A DNA stretch of 64,000 bases. It comes from Callorhinus ursinus (taxonomy: Eukaryota; Chordata; Mammalia; Carnivora; Otariidae). Within the stretch, counting starts at the first letter, position 1; each line of letters starts with the position of its first letter. The position numbers and the translations under genes are program-made. Below are positions 1 to 11,677 of the stretch, piece by piece. Below the pieces are notes generated by a model. That model was not told where the DNA came from and searched no databases. It worked only from the letters and a program-made list of their open reading frames with translations. The stretch is from the NCBI RefSeq assembly GCF_003265705.1, contig NW_020312785.1, positions 135,221,376 to 135,285,375 on the forward strand, read 5' to 3'.

Positions 1-1574
1 AATGTCTTGAACAAAGTACATATTTCGAGGTTGAATAAAGAAATTGAATGCCTCTAGTTGTCTCTAAAGATTTGGGGATCCATACCTTACAGATCCTGAG
101 GGCCCCAGTGTTGGATGGCTGCCACAGTCTACGGTTCCTCTCCATGCCCCAGTAGAAAAGAAAAGAGAATATCTGTAGCAAGGCAGGCGTCCCCACACAC
201 TGGCTACTCTAATAATGCGCCCTCCTCCCCACCTCCTTAGAGATTGAAAAATATGACAGGATTCAAGACCTAGACTTGGGTGTTTGTAACTCTTGGTGGA
301 AAGAGTAGAAGAAACTTTATAGATCTAGCTGAGTTTGGGTATGGGGTAATTCTTCAGAGACTTCGGGATTCCTGGAGGGGGTTCTTGGGTTTCCTTCTCT
401 GCCCCCTCCCTGTCACCTCCTTTCTGCCCTCACCACCCATAGCCACATCTGGGGCCATCCTGCAGACATCCTAGAGAGGGTCAGTCATAGGAACTCATCC
501 AGAAAGCACTTTTCCCCTTCCTCTCAGCCTTTTGGTCTCTACAGTTTACATCTTTGCTCTGCCGATCTATCGTCTGGCTCCCGACAATTCTTTAGACCCT
601 AGAGGCAGACCCTGAGACGGGAATTTTTATGCAGGTAATTTATTGAAGGAGAACTTCCAGGAGAAACTGGTCAGAAAGTGAGAAAAGTGGGATAGGGGAG
701 GAGAAGATCTAGGCAAAGAAGTGGTTTCAGGTGATACTTAGCCTCATCCTCATCTCACATGGAGCCTTGGGAGGCAAACTATAGACCAAGTTCTGTCCTA
801 TCTTGAGATGAGAGAGTGAATCTTTTGAGCCTTGTCCTGGTCAGTCATTGGCTCAGGGATGTCCTGAGTGATGATAGAGGGAGTCAGGGCATAAACCTCA
901 GACACCTCTGGGCTAGGCAGCTCCAACTGCCTGAGGACAATCCTCTGAAGAGGATTGCAGTTGTGAACTGTTAGCAGCAGCACCCAGGGAGGCTGGTAAA
1001 AGGAATATAGAGATCTGAGTGGTACTACAGGCCCTTTGGTTCTTGTTGGCAACTTTTTATGACCTTCTTCAGCTGGGAGTCCTGAACCAGTGTGTTTTCT
1101 GGAAGAGTTTAGAAAGCTTTCGATCACTGTAGCAGCTTGTTCTCTTTCATACTCCAACTGAAACTCCCATATCCTCTGACATCATAGATCTGTGTGCAAG
1201 TGTTAAAATGGTGATTCACAGCCCAACCACATCCCTATGAGAGAGGCAGGATGGGAGAAACCAAGTGGCCACCCCTATCCGCTCCCAGCTGGAGCCACAA
1301 AGCAGAGACAGTGCCTGGTCCTTGTATTACACAGAGGCATTTCTGCCACCAGTGAAATCACCACTCTTGATGGGAGACAGGAAAGTGGGCTATACCTACT
1401 CCATGCCAGTCTCTACTATGCAAAGAGTCTTTTGTTCATCTTATAGAACTGAGAACCATGAGCCACCTGTTCAGACCAAGTGATCGAGTCCTCATGACTC
1501 AATCGACAAACGAAATGAACTTAGTGCAAACTTTCCTGTAAACTATTGAAGTGGTAGTATGGAAAATGGGTGGT
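1..1574. other. Non-genic stretch with an unassigned repeat-like part
   Basis: No gene is recognised. The part from about 590 to 1160 resembles an old dispersed element: it opens with a phrase around 'gcaggtaatttattgaagg' of a kind common in mammalian repeats. On the minus strand, 798-1157 stays open for about 119 codons, but its first codon is TTG and no ATG lies near the start, so I do not call it a gene. The rest looks like ordinary unique intergenic sequence. Confidence 0.5.
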
Positions 1575-1765
1575 GCTATCACTAGCAAGCTTGGGGTCAA
1601 ATCCCCATCTCTCATTCACTGATAGTGAGAGCTTGGGCAAGGTACTCACTTCTCCTGAGACATATCTATAATAAGAGACAGTGTCTACTCTGTCTACACT
1701 ACAGAGTTGTTAATGAAAATCAAATAGCACCCGGCACATAGTAGGGGCTCAATAAATGAAAGACA
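1575..1765 (+). mobile_element. MIR SINE, old and diverged
   Basis: The segment follows the MIR layout on the plus strand. It has a tRNA-derived part, a 'gcttgggcaaggtactcac' stretch, and then the conserved tail 'cacatagtaggggctcaataaatg'. It is heavily diverged, as expected for an ancient mammalian SINE, and has no recognisable target duplication. Confidence 0.75.
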
Positions 1766-2717
1766 TCATTCTAAAGTTATCACCCCTTCTACAGAAAGAA
1801 AAGTGAGAAAGGAGTAGGAATTGATATTTTTAGAGAAAGAGAAAGAGAGAAAATATGTGTGTGGTGCATAGGCAGCCATGCATGCTCACAATATGCCATA
1901 CACTAGATATTGTTGTTCTGAGTGCCTGAACACCTATTATTTTACAAGAGAGAACAATTTTGTGGTTTGGATGTTATGGTTATTTCTACTTTACAGAGGG
2001 GACTGAGGAACATATCATTTAGTTTCTCTGTGTAGAGATCAGGTCGTGACTTTTAATGAGACTCTTCACTCCCTCCAATACCTGCAAAGCTAAAGGGAAG
2101 ACCACTAATACAAATTCTAGGATGAGTCAGTGTCTGAGGTCCTTGCTGGTCATCTTATTTCTCATCCATCTAGCTCTTTCCAAGAAAGGCTGCACCAGCA
2201 TGGAATACTGATGGATAATATCAGCTCCCTATATCACCCTTACCTCCTCTGGATTCAGGATTTGAGACCGTAAATAACCCCCAGAATGCCTACACATCCA
2301 GTTGTCTGCCTTTCAGTTAAGACTCATCATAACACTGACTGATGTTTAGTCAGTGTTGCTCTAGAAATGACCCAGAATCCTCCTCATTCTTCCTACAGGC
2401 AGATCCTACTGCACTAGCAACTTCTCCCTCATCTGTCATTTGGAAACTGATACTTATACCACAAGTCACACCAAAACTCTCTGCTTGTAAGTTTTGAGTA
2501 CATATTTGTCAATAGTCTTTGGAAGTCAATGGTAAAAGGGCACCTGTTCTTAGGCAAAATGGCATCCAAAAAGTCTACTATCTTGTCACTCACTTCCTTA
2601 AGCTGTTGAGGCTCTGATTCTGTGGCTATGAACTAAGCCACACTCCTCTGATTCTGAGGATGTAAGAATATGAGATAGTGTTTGTCAATTATCTGATCAC
2701 CTAAGACAGGTGCTGAT

Positions 2718-2949
2718 TCATTTGTTCTTTTTGTTCTTTTGTGGTTTTTTAATTAATTAATTAATTAATTTGAGAGAGCGAGTGAGCATGTGTTGGGGGG
2801 AGGGGCACAGGGAGAGAGAGAAGCAGACTCCCTGCTGAGCAAGGAGCAGACGCAGGGCTGATTCCCCGGACCCTGGGATCATTACCTGAGCCGAAGGTGG
2901 ACGCTTAACTGACTGAGCCATCCAGGAGCCCCTCATTTGTTCTTTTTGT
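2718..2949 (-). mobile_element. Can-SINE (minus) with 17-bp target duplication
   Basis: The SINE body is 2735-2932 in minus orientation: an AATT-rich tail at the left, a GA-rich middle, then the reversed tRNA-related head ending near 'gactgagccatccaggagcccc'. It is bounded by a perfect 17-base direct repeat, TCATTTGTTCTTTTTGT, at 2718-2734 and 2933-2949, so both ends are certain. The tail has grown into an (AATT)n microsatellite at about 2747-2770. Confidence 0.95.
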
Positions 2950-3014
2950 ATCGGCTGCTACAGTCACCCTAGTTTATAACTAGCTTTAGTATATAAGAAC
3001 TTTTTTAAAAATTT

Positions 3015-3185
3015 GAGTGCTTACTCTGGTCCCAGAACTGTTCTCAGCACTTTTCATGAACTTATTTAATGCTTGCAACAACCCCATTAGGGAGAAAATT
3101 AGTGTTATGCCCATTTTACAGATGAGGAAGTTGTGCATCAAAGGTTGAAATAACTTGTCCAAAGTCGATAAAACAGGGAGGAATG
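3015..3185 (-). mobile_element. MIR SINE, reversed
   Basis: Typical reverse-strand MIR phrases appear in order: 'ctgttctcagcacttttcatg', 'cccattttacagatgagg' and 'aacttgtccaaagtc'. The copy is diverged and incomplete at the tRNA end. Confidence 0.75.
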
Positions 3186-3436
3186 GAGCTGATATTTGAT
3201 CAAGGGGCTATCTGATTCTGGCACACAAACTCTTAAATTCTCAACCTTCTTACCCTACAGAATGCTCATTGTGAATGAATTCTACCAACTTTCTCTTCAA
3301 CGACAAGCACATTCTCTAGCTTTAATTATGTGTTCAGATACATACTCTCCAGGAATTAAATAAATTGAGTTCCAGTCAAGTTTAGACATGCAGTGTGACT
3401 TGGCAGCTGCGCTCAGTAGTCTTATTTCTTTGAATA

Positions 3437-3824
3437 CCTACTGTATTAGTGTGTTAGGGCTGTCGAACAAAATACCACAGACCGGGTGCCTTGAACAACA
3501 AATAATTATTTCTTCATAGTTCTAGAGGCTGGTACTCTGAGACGAAGGTATCAGCAGGCTTTGCCTTCTTCTGAGGTCTCTCTCCTTGGCTTATAGATGG
3601 CTGACTTTTCAACGTGTCCTCACAGACGGGTGTCTGTGTGTGCTAACTTCCTCTCCTCATAAGGACACCAGTCAGATTGGATAGGGCCCACCCGAAAGGG
3701 CTCATTTTAACTTAATTACCTCTGAAAGTCTCCATCTCCAAATATTGTTCCATCCTGAGAGACTGGGGGCTAGGGTTTCAACATACGAATTATAGGGGGA
3801 CACAAGTTAGCCCATAACACTTAC
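3437..3824 (-). mobile_element. Solo MLT1-like LTR (ERVL-MaLR), minus strand
   Basis: The sequence 3442-3819 is the reverse complement of an MLT1-type long terminal repeat. It has the 'tgttagggctg' and 'aaaataccacagac' start, the 'ataaggacaccagtcagattgg' middle and the 'cacaagttagcccataaca' end. It begins TG and ends CA. It is flanked by near-identical 5-base repeats (CCTAC at 3437-3441, CTTAC at 3820-3824), as LTR integration leaves. There are no internal retroviral genes, so this is an ancient non-coding solo LTR. Confidence 0.8.
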
Positions 3825-5868
3825 TAAGTATCTGGCACTGTGATGGTATTTTAGATGATAACTCAAAATGGTGAACAAATCGGGGCTTGCTTCCTCTGTG
3901 CAATGGACCTCCCGGTCCCTACATGACAAAGGTGCAGCATATAAGATGAGATACCGCATGTAAAGAATACAAAATAAAGTGCTAGGGGATTTCAGGAAAA
4001 TGAGAGGTGGGGAGGTCAAAACATGCTCCACAGTAAATCTAGCATTTGAGAAAGTTCCCACCCAAGATTTGATCTGGTGTTAAGAGGTAAAGGTAGATGT
4101 TTTTGTCTATGACAGTCCAAACCCAAGGAAAGAACAGGAGAGCACCTCATTTACTTGTGTTTTTCTATTGTGACCTTCTCCCCCGACTCTTTCTGAGTTG
4201 AGGTCAGAGTGATTGGAGCTCAGTGTTTTTAAAGGGACATGGTCACAAAGGATGGTTGCCAGTCTTGGGTGACTTTTATAAATGGTCTTACTCAAAACTC
4301 TTGTTTTTCATTCTCTAAGCATTTCAAGTTGTATCTGCAGTCAAGTAACTGACAGATGAAAATTTAAGTCTCACTTGGAAACTGTGAGGAGCTTGCCCCC
4401 TGAATGGATCCAACAGGCTAATAAATAGTTGTTTCAGTCATATCACACATTGTGCTTTTCAAAGCATTTTGCCAGTTTTGATCCTCATGGCAACAACACT
4501 GTGAGAGGCATGCTTTATAATAATGTGATGATTTTCTATTTTCCTTCCTTCGCCCCGGTAGAGCTATTCTCCAACCTTCGCTGTCCTGCTCAGTGCCTTT
4601 GGGAGGCTGAATCCTAAGAAATGCACCATCCAGGCTCCCTTGTGCATGGGTGTCCTGCTGGATTTTATAGCATATTTCTCAAGATCGTTCTGTTTCAATA
4701 CAGAGCTGCGTTCTGTTCTTTTTAACAGCTTCCTAATTTTGCATTCTTTGTAACTTTTACTAAGGCAAAGGTTCATGACCTTCAAATAGAGAATGACATA
4801 TCAAAGACACCACCCCCTTTTGGGGGGCCGTTTTAGAAGGAGAATGTGGATCTAAGTGTTGACTGCTATTTATGCTTTGCATTCCTAATTTGTTAACAAA
4901 TCTTCTAGATCTCATTAAGTGATGCCAATCTTTTGCTATAACACATAATGGAACACTGAATAATGTACATACTGTTAGTTATTGTACACACGTCATTTCT
5001 CACATATAGAAGCATAACAGAGTTTCTGGAAGTAGAATCCTGGGTTCAAACTGTACGTTATTTATACTGCCAAAAAAATTGCTAAATTTTTTCCATGAAG
5101 GATGTAACCATTCACACCCAAAGGTGGGTGTAATCAAAACGCATTAGTGAGAAAGATGAACAACATCATCTCATAATTTTATTTCAGATTTCTCTTATTA
5201 CAAATAAAAATGAGTATTTTCCCATAATTTAAGTGCCACTTGTATTTCATTTTTTTCATTTTACTTTGTTCCTTTTCAGTCATCCATTGAAATTTGGTGA
5301 TATGAGTGGCAAATACACACACAGGTGAACATATATATTAGTTTTTGAGTTTGTACTTTGTGTTTATAGTGCTTTTGGACACAATTTTTTACATATAGTT
5401 TAAGAGAATTCAATCTTTATACACATTTAGAGGAGGCAGCGTATTACTGTGGTTAAACATTTCTTTCCCTTACATTGTCTTTTGTTCACCCCTTCTTCAC
5501 TCCTGCCAGCGATCATTGAAGAAAAGCTTTATAGCATGCTTTCTGACTTCAAGTTTAGTTTTTGCTATTCCAGAGCACATAATAAATCCTGCTAGAAATT
5601 GATGGAAATGTGGAATGGCACAGTAGCAAGGAAGATCCAAGCCAAGATTTATAAGAGCAGTACCTGAGAGTTTTGATATAAATTCATTAAAAAACAACAA
5701 GGTAAAAATCACTTGGAAACAAAAGTCACAGGTGACCTTAATATGACCCTTAAAGCGAAAAATCTCCAATATTTCTTTTGATCCTTCTTTATATGTAAAC
5801 AACTCTTTTTCTCTTTCTCTTTGACACAATTGCACTTAAATAATCATATACTTGAGTCTGGTCATTTT
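3825..5868. other. Intergenic stretch with an old LINE-like fragment
   Basis: No gene is recognised. About 4880-5130 resembles the 3' region of an ancient LINE-1 family: 'gaagtagaatcctgggttcaa' is followed by 'ccattcacacccaaaggtggg'. Open frames here are short and start at non-ATG codons. The rest is AT-rich unique sequence. Confidence 0.45.
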
Positions 5869-6058
5869 TTTAAAAATAAGATTTTATTTATTTATTTGAC
5901 AGAGAGAGAGGGAAAGAGCACAAGCCAGGAGAGCAGGAGAGGAAGAAGCAGGCTTTTCGCTGAGCAGAGAGACAGACCCGGGGCTTGATCCCAGGACCCT
6001 GGGATCATGACCTGAGCTGAAGGCAGATGCCCAACCAACTGAGTCACCCAGGTGCCCC
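5869..6058 (-). mobile_element. Can-SINE, minus orientation
   Basis: A left tail 'aagattttatttatttatt', a GA-rich middle and the reversed head ending 'gagtcacccaggtgcccc' identify a caniform Can-SINE. Flanks 'ctggtcatttt' on the left and 'ctggttggtttt' on the right are an imperfect likely target duplication, suggesting an older insertion. It sits about 230 bases upstream of the mitoferrin-2 copy. Confidence 0.92.
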
Positions 6059-6327
6059 TCACTGGTTGGTTTTAAGGAAATCCTACTAGAAGTGGGTCTG
6101 TTATATTTTGGCCCTTTATCAGTCTTCTCCTATTCCCTCTCAAAAAAGGGAAACCTTAACGTATGAGACATTAACGTATTAACATATTAGTGACAGGTCA
6201 CTCATATTTTTTTTCCTCTCTCCATTCCAATGGCTGACCCGCTGACTTGGGACTCTGAATCTGGATATGCTTGCTCACCGGTTGATTGCTGGCATCGTTT
6301 CCTTCCTTCATGTTGACGGCACCACCA

Positions 6328-6979
6328 GTGGTCAAGCAGAGGATGCAGATGTACAACTCACCGTACCACCGGGTGACAGACTGTGTACGGGCAGTGTGGC
6401 AAAATGAAGGGGCCGGCGCCTTTTATCGTAGCTACACCACGCAGCTGACCATGAATGTTCCCTTCCAAGCCATTCACTTCATGACCTATGAGTTCCTGCA
6501 GGAGCACTTTAACCCCCAGAGACGGTACAACCCCAGCTCCCACGTTCTCTCTGGAGCCTGTGCTGGAGCTGTAGCTGCTGCTGCCACAACCCCACTGGAC
6601 GTTTGCAAAACACTGCTCAACACGCAGGAATCCCTGGCTTTGAACTCGAACATCACAGGACACATCACAGGCATGGCCAGTGCCTTCAGGACGGTGTATC
6701 AAGTAGGCGGGGTGACCGCCTACTTCCGAGGGGTGCAGGCTCGAGTCATTTACCAGATCCCCTCCACAGCCATCGCATGGTCTGTGTACGAGTTCTTCAA
6801 ATACCTGATCACCAAGCGGCAAGAAGAGCGGAGGGCAGGCAAGTGAAGTGAAGCGGCGGAGAACGCTGCCAAGCGCTCAGCACTGCTGCGTCCTGCCTGT
6901 TCCAGCCACGTTCTCCGTCTCCTGGCATGCTCCAGCCTTGAGTGGAGTTGGAAGGGAGGCAGAGGGCTCCCCCCAGGCT
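6328..6979 (+). pseudogene. SLC25A28: SLC25A28 (mitoferrin-2) 3' part, probable truncated retrocopy
   Basis: From 6328 to the TGA at 6844-6846 one frame encodes the last 172 residues of mitoferrin-2, the inner-membrane carrier that imports iron into mitochondria for heme and Fe-S synthesis. It starts inside the second carrier repeat at [12 protein letters not shown]. It continues through [15 protein letters not shown] and contains the whole third repeat with its signature PLDVCKT, ending [10 protein letters not shown]. No intron, stop or frameshift interrupts it. Sequence resembling the parental 3' UTR follows until the gap at 6980. The first 160 or so residues are absent and no upstream exon is visible in 6.3 kb, so a 5'-truncated retrocopy is favoured. 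An in-frame ATG at 6310 could only start a carrier lacking its first half. The alternative is a genuine last exon, since AG stands directly before the homologous part (6326-6327). The poly(A) end, if any, lies in or beyond the gap. Confidence 0.75.
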
Positions 6980-7379
6980 NNNNNNNNNNNNNNNNNNNNN
7001 NNNNNNNNNNNNNNNNNNNNNNNNNNNNNNNNNNNNNNNNNNNNNNNNNNNNNNNNNNNNNNNNNNNNNNNNNNNNNNNNNNNNNNNNNNNNNNNNNNNN
7101 NNNNNNNNNNNNNNNNNNNNNNNNNNNNNNNNNNNNNNNNNNNNNNNNNNNNNNNNNNNNNNNNNNNNNNNNNNNNNNNNNNNNNNNNNNNNNNNNNNNN
7201 NNNNNNNNNNNNNNNNNNNNNNNNNNNNNNNNNNNNNNNNNNNNNNNNNNNNNNNNNNNNNNNNNNNNNNNNNNNNNNNNNNNNNNNNNNNNNNNNNNNN
7301 NNNNNNNNNNNNNNNNNNNNNNNNNNNNNNNNNNNNNNNNNNNNNNNNNNNNNNNNNNNNNNNNNNNNNNNNNNNNNNN
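6980..7379. other. Assembly gap of 400 N
   Basis: Exactly 400 unresolved bases. The gap starts inside the apparent 3' UTR of the mitoferrin-2 copy and ends inside a SINE. It hides the 3' end, poly(A) and target duplication of that copy, as well as the first bases of the SINE. The round length may be an estimate rather than a measured size. Confidence 1.
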
Positions 7380-7552
7380 TTGGGTGGCTCAGTTGGTTGG
7401 GCATCTGCCTTTGACTCAGGTCATGATCCCAGCATCCTGGGATCGAGCCCCCACATAGACCTCCCTGCTCAACAGACAGTCTGCTTCTCCCTCCCCCTGC
7501 TCTTGTGCTCGCTCTCTCTCTCTTTCTCCCTCTCAAATAAATAAATAAAATT
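7380..7552 (+). mobile_element. Can-SINE, 5' end lost in gap
   Basis: Plus-strand caniform SINE beginning at 'tgggtggctcagttggttggg' directly after the gap. It runs through a CT-rich middle to the 'caaataaataaataaaatt' tail. Only the first few bases of the head are missing. Confidence 0.93.
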
Positions 7553-7868
7553 ACATATTTTTGACATTATATATATAAAAAATTTGAGCACCCAGGTAAA
7601 GTAGGAAGGCCATCATAAATATACCAGTCTAGATTTGCTAGTTACCTTTATTTATTTCAAGTACATTTCTATTTATTTACTTCCTTATTTATTTACTATT
7701 TATTATTTATATAAAAATATAGCTTCAGTCCACGAAAAAACCAGGACTGAAACTAATCCACATTTAGTGATGATAGAGGTCAAAAAATAAGATCACCTCT
7801 CAGAGTATATGTTGTTATCACCACAAAACATTTGTATGAAGGGAAGGCCTACTTTTTATTGTGGAGAG

Positions 7869-8083
7869 CTGGAGTTGGCAAAGGTTTTCTGTAAAAGGCC
7901 AGATAATAAATGTTTTCAGATTCGCAGACCATACACTCTGTCCCAACTACTCCGCCCTGCCATTGTAGCACAAAAGGAGCCATAGAAGATATGTACAAAA
8001 TGAGCATGGTTTTGTTCTAATAAAACATCATTTCTAAAAACAGGCTGCAGAATGGATTTGGCCCATGGTTTGCTGACATCCTG
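7869..8083 (+). mobile_element. Old non-autonomous DNA transposon (hAT/Charlie-like)
   Basis: The ends 'ctggagttggcaaaggtttt' and 'ggtttgctgacatcctg' are degenerate inverted copies of one another. Between them stand family phrases such as 'gtaaaaggccagataataaa' and 'tctgccattgtagc'-like sequence. I recognise it as a widespread mammalian MER-type element. Assignment to hAT rests on the CAG-type terminal repeat; the exact subfamily is not assigned. No coding capacity. Confidence 0.65.
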
Positions 8084-9427
8084 TGTCGAAGGTAAATACT
8101 TAGGTAAATGTTTGCTTGCTCGATAGGCCTATGCTAGATATTCTCTGTTCACTTCTCCAGACCCATTTGCTATCCTTTCTTCATCCTGTTTTCTGTAGTG
8201 GAAATCGACTTCTATGGATCTATTGCTGGACAAGCTTTTTCCCTCGTTTCTGGTTGAGTTTGGTCAATAGGAGGCGCTGTTAGAAAACTAGAAGGCAGGA
8301 GGAGATGGCGCACAAGTTGTGTTTTCTCCTGGCTTTCTCTATGCTGATTAACACAAGCTGGTTCGGTCCTTCTACCCAAAGGTCATAGCTCCAGTTCTGG
8401 TGGCTTCTTACAACTGCAGTCTAGGATCTCAGGGTTCTGTTTACTAGTCCCAGTCTTTGTCCTTTTACATTTCGGGGTGCTAATGGCTTCAAGTTGTTGC
8501 TAAAACCCAGAATATTCCCTGTTTGTTTCCCTTAAGCCAAAGTAATCGCTACTCTCCCTCTTTGGTAAATAATCACTTTAGTAAACTGCCCTGAATTTTG
8601 CCATTTGAATGTATCATGTGTGTCCTGTCAGGAACTTTGATTTAGTATATTTTTCTTCAAATAACTTTAAAACTTTGTAATATTAAGATGCTATTGTATG
8701 CATTGTACAGAGGTCAGTGAATGTAAAAACAAAAACAAAACACTACTTTATTTCACCTAGTACCAAAACAAGACACCTAACCCTGGTCACCAAGGTTCTC
8801 CCTCCCTTATTTTCTCATGTTAATATATTTCAAAAGCTACAAATCATCAACAGCAAGGTCAGAAAACCCTTAGTTGTCCAAAGCATGGACAAGATTATGC
8901 TGCCTCCTACCTATCCCCATCCTGCCATATGTTAATTAAAAAAAAAAAAAAGCGATGCTAAAACATTAAATAAATATAAGAAAACCCAATGCTTTGGGAT
9001 TTTTTTCCTAAAATAACTACTTTTCCACTTAAAAATTTATAAACCATTTCAAAATGAAATTATTGTTCTTCTCCTGATTCATTGATCTCTTAAGCATATG
9101 CCTGATCTTCCCACTGGGAAATCCAGTATTGTCTGTAGCCTGATTGCCCAAGGCCAAACTCTTTATCATAGCATTAAGAATTCATGATGATAAAAATAAA
9201 TAAATGAAAAAAAAAGAATTCATGATGATCTAATTTCTGCTTCCCTCTCCACCATCACCTCCCACCACTCCAACCTCCATGCTCTGAGCCTCAGGCACCT
9301 ATGGGCATGCAGAATCTGCAGTGGGAACTAAAGTCATTGTTATCGGGGAACCCTATGGTTGTTCAGTGTGGTGACCCTGTTTTGGCCATACTTACCTGTA
9401 TTGTACCCATTCCTGGCCCTATCCCCA
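8084..9427. other. Intergenic stretch, no feature recognised
   Basis: AT-rich sequence without a recognisable gene. An A-tract at about 8938-8951 and a degenerate A-rich stretch at about 9190-9215, flanked by two copies of 'attcatgatgat' (9180-9191 and 9217-9228), suggest a small old insertion there, but its body is not recognisable. Confidence 0.4.
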
Positions 9428-9474
9428 ACACACACACAGACACACACTCACACACACACACACACACACACACA
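9428..9474. repeat. (CA)n microsatellite
   Basis: Dinucleotide CA run of about 47 bases, interrupted once by GA and once by CTCA. Confidence 0.97.
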
Positions 9475-9479
9475 GTGCA

Positions 9480-9780
9480 AGTTCAAGTCTTTGACCTTTT
9501 TCATGCTTCCACATTATGTGGAATATTACCCCTACCCCATCACTCAGGCCTGTTCAACAAGCGAATTCCTGTTATTCTTCAAGCCTCAACTAAGACATCC
9601 TCTTCTCTAGGCAGCCTGTCCTGAGTGCTCTATATCTTTGCTCATCACCCCTGTGGGCCTTTAGCAGCATATTCCGTACTGGTCTGCAATCATCTTTTGT
9701 TATTCCTCTTTACCCCTAGACTGTAAGAATGTTAAGGGCAAAGATTATTTCTTCTTCATTTTTGGTCTCTTTGGTTTGAT
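9480..9780. mobile_element. L2-like ancient repeat fragment
   Basis: Phrases such as 'caagcctcaactaagacatcc' and 'tagactgtaagaatgttaagg' recall the common mammalian L2-type element. The match is from memory and orientation is not assigned. Confidence 0.45.
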
Positions 9781-9860
9781 GAAATTATTTCAAGATCTTT
9801 GCAACATAGCCCCCTGAAAGCTATAATACAAGAAGCTGAAGTTGTTCCTCAGAAATAAAA

Positions 9861-10114
9861 GGGGGGAACCTGGATGGCTCAGTCAGTTGTGTCCGACTCT
9901 TGGTTTCAGCTCGGGTCATGATCTCAGGGTCATGGGATCGAGCCCCACCTCAGCTCCAGGCTCAGCAACTCAGCACGGAGACTGCTTGATGTTCTCTCTC
10001 TCCCTCTCCCTTTGCCCCTCCTCCAGCTCACACACACAAACTCTCTCTCTCTCTCAAATAAATAAATAAGTCTTTAAAAATAAAAAATAAATAAAGTAAA
10101 CAAATAAATAAATG
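9861..10114 (+). mobile_element. Can-SINE with long A-rich tail
   Basis: The head 'cctggatggctcagtcagtt' starts just after a run of G. The body has 'gggatcgagccccacctcag' and the tail has repeated AAATAAATAAATAA units spread over about 70 bases. Divergence from the other copies suggests an older subfamily. Confidence 0.92.
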
Positions 10115-10554
10115 AAACTGTCAGAAAGGCCTTAGCATTCTTTCATGCTTCATTCTCAACACAGTGTCTCACTCCCAATCCCTGGTTACTCACACACAAG
10201 ATTTTCCCAAGATTTTCCGGATTTTGCCAGGCCTAGGTGAGCAACTGGCTCAAGACTTTCTTTTATGCATTAAAATCCCTTTTCTTAACAAAGCTCTCTG
10301 ACAGTTGATTTGATGATCTAGCATTTCCAAGGGCGTGTGATAAATTATTTAATAGTTATAATTAATTTTATGTTTATAATCTATACAACTATCAAATCAA
10401 ATTAGTAATTTCATAGTAATTGCTATTCCAGAAGAAGCTAAAATGAGGGGCAAATGAGTTTGCTTAATATAAAATATTAAATAAGAATACAGATAACACA
10501 CAAATATGGAAAAAAAGCAAGAAGAAGAATCCCCAGTTATGATGCTCAGTTTTA

Positions 10555-10933
10555 AGTGCCTGTGTGGTTTGGCTCAGTTGTACCCAGATATTCAATCAAA
10601 CACTAATCCAGGTGTTGCTGTGAAGGTATTTTGTAGATATGATTAACATCTACAATAAGTTGACTTTAAGTAAAGGAGATCATCCTCTATAATCTGGTTG
10701 GGCCTGATGGAATCAGTTAAAAGAATTTAAGACCAGAACTGAAGTTTCCCTGGCAGGAAAAAAATTCTGCCTGTAGACTCGGGCTTCAGCTCCTGCCCAA
10801 GAATTCCTACCTGTCCTTCCTGACAGGATGGCCTTGGGACAGGCGTCCCAAGAATTTCTAAGATGTTGAGCCAGTCCAGACAATTGCCAGTTGAACAAGC
10901 TAATAAGTAGATATATAATGATGATTGATAAAT

Positions 10934-10971
<38 letters not shown>

Positions 10972-11105
10972 CAGATAGATGATAGATAATAAATCGATGA
11001 TACAACAGGATAGATAGATGATGGATAATAAATCGATGATACGATAGGATAAATAGATAGATAGATAGATATCCTACTGGTTCTGTTTCTCTAGTGGCAC
11101 ACTAA
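10555..11105. repeat. Old interspersed repeat with (GATA)n expansions
   Basis: The phrases 'caaacactaatccaggtgttg' and 'ttgggcctgatggaatcagtt', and the end phrase 'atcctactggttctgtttctct', belong to a familiar ancient mammalian repeat whose subfamily I do not assign. Near its end lie two GATA-type microsatellite blocks (about 10934-10990 and 11052-11072) separated by degenerate copies, so the tetranucleotide expanded inside the element. Confidence 0.55.
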
Positions 11106-11489
11106 ATGATACATCAAATAATTGAGGTTTTGCTTGAGTTTTTCACTGCCTGGGATCATTGCTTATTAACTCTGAGGTTCTGGAAACAATATTTAAAATA
11201 AGCACTAGCCTTTACTGTTTAGTATTATTGTTGTAAACATGACCTTGATAAAATGCCTTTGCTCCTTTCCTGCTTCCACCTTTTCTATTTGCATTGGCTT
11301 GTGGACTTGCTGTCCCTGCCAAAGGTATCAACCGGGAGAGAAACAGTAATATATTTCAGCTGACATACATAACCTGACTCAGTAAAACCATTCTGGTACC
11401 TGCTACTCGTATGTGCTGTCAAAATAGAGATGCTGCTTAGAATCCTGGGATTCTAGAGTCATTAAGTTCCACAGAGTCCTTATATCAAA

Positions 11490-11632
11490 GTCATTTGGAG
11501 TGTTCTATTTAAAATGGGATTTCCTGGGCACCCAACTCAGTTCCACTAAATCAGAATGTCACAGAGGGCCCCAGGACCTTAATTTTTCCAAACTCAAACT
11601 ATGATACTTATATGCACTAATGTTTGAAAGCC
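11490..11632 (+). mobile_element. MER5A-like hAT fragment
   Basis: A diverged stretch with 'aaatgggatttcctgggcacc', 'aaatcagaatgtcacag' and 'gggccccaggaccttaa' matches the MER5A-type non-autonomous hAT layout. Ends are not clear. Confidence 0.5.
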
Positions 11633-11677
11633 AATGCCTAAGGAGTTCTCTAGAGGACCTTACAGAATGGCTATGGC

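Noticed and set aside
3437..3824. Possible retroviral provirus
   Set aside because: Only a solo MLT1-like LTR is present, and its partner-like copy at 45.5 kb is far away in the opposite orientation; no internal genes exist.
5497..5835. 112-codon minus-strand frame
   Set aside because: It starts with GTG, resembles no known protein, and lies in AT-rich sequence next to a SINE.
6358..6822. 154-codon frame on the minus strand
   Set aside because: Shadow of the mitoferrin-2 frame on the plus strand.
6848..7544. Frames of about 200 codons across the gap
   Set aside because: They are open only because unresolved bases contain no stops.
10934..11072. CRISPR-like regular repeat
   Set aside because: The units are contiguous GATA tetranucleotides without spacers; this is a microsatellite in a mammalian genome.
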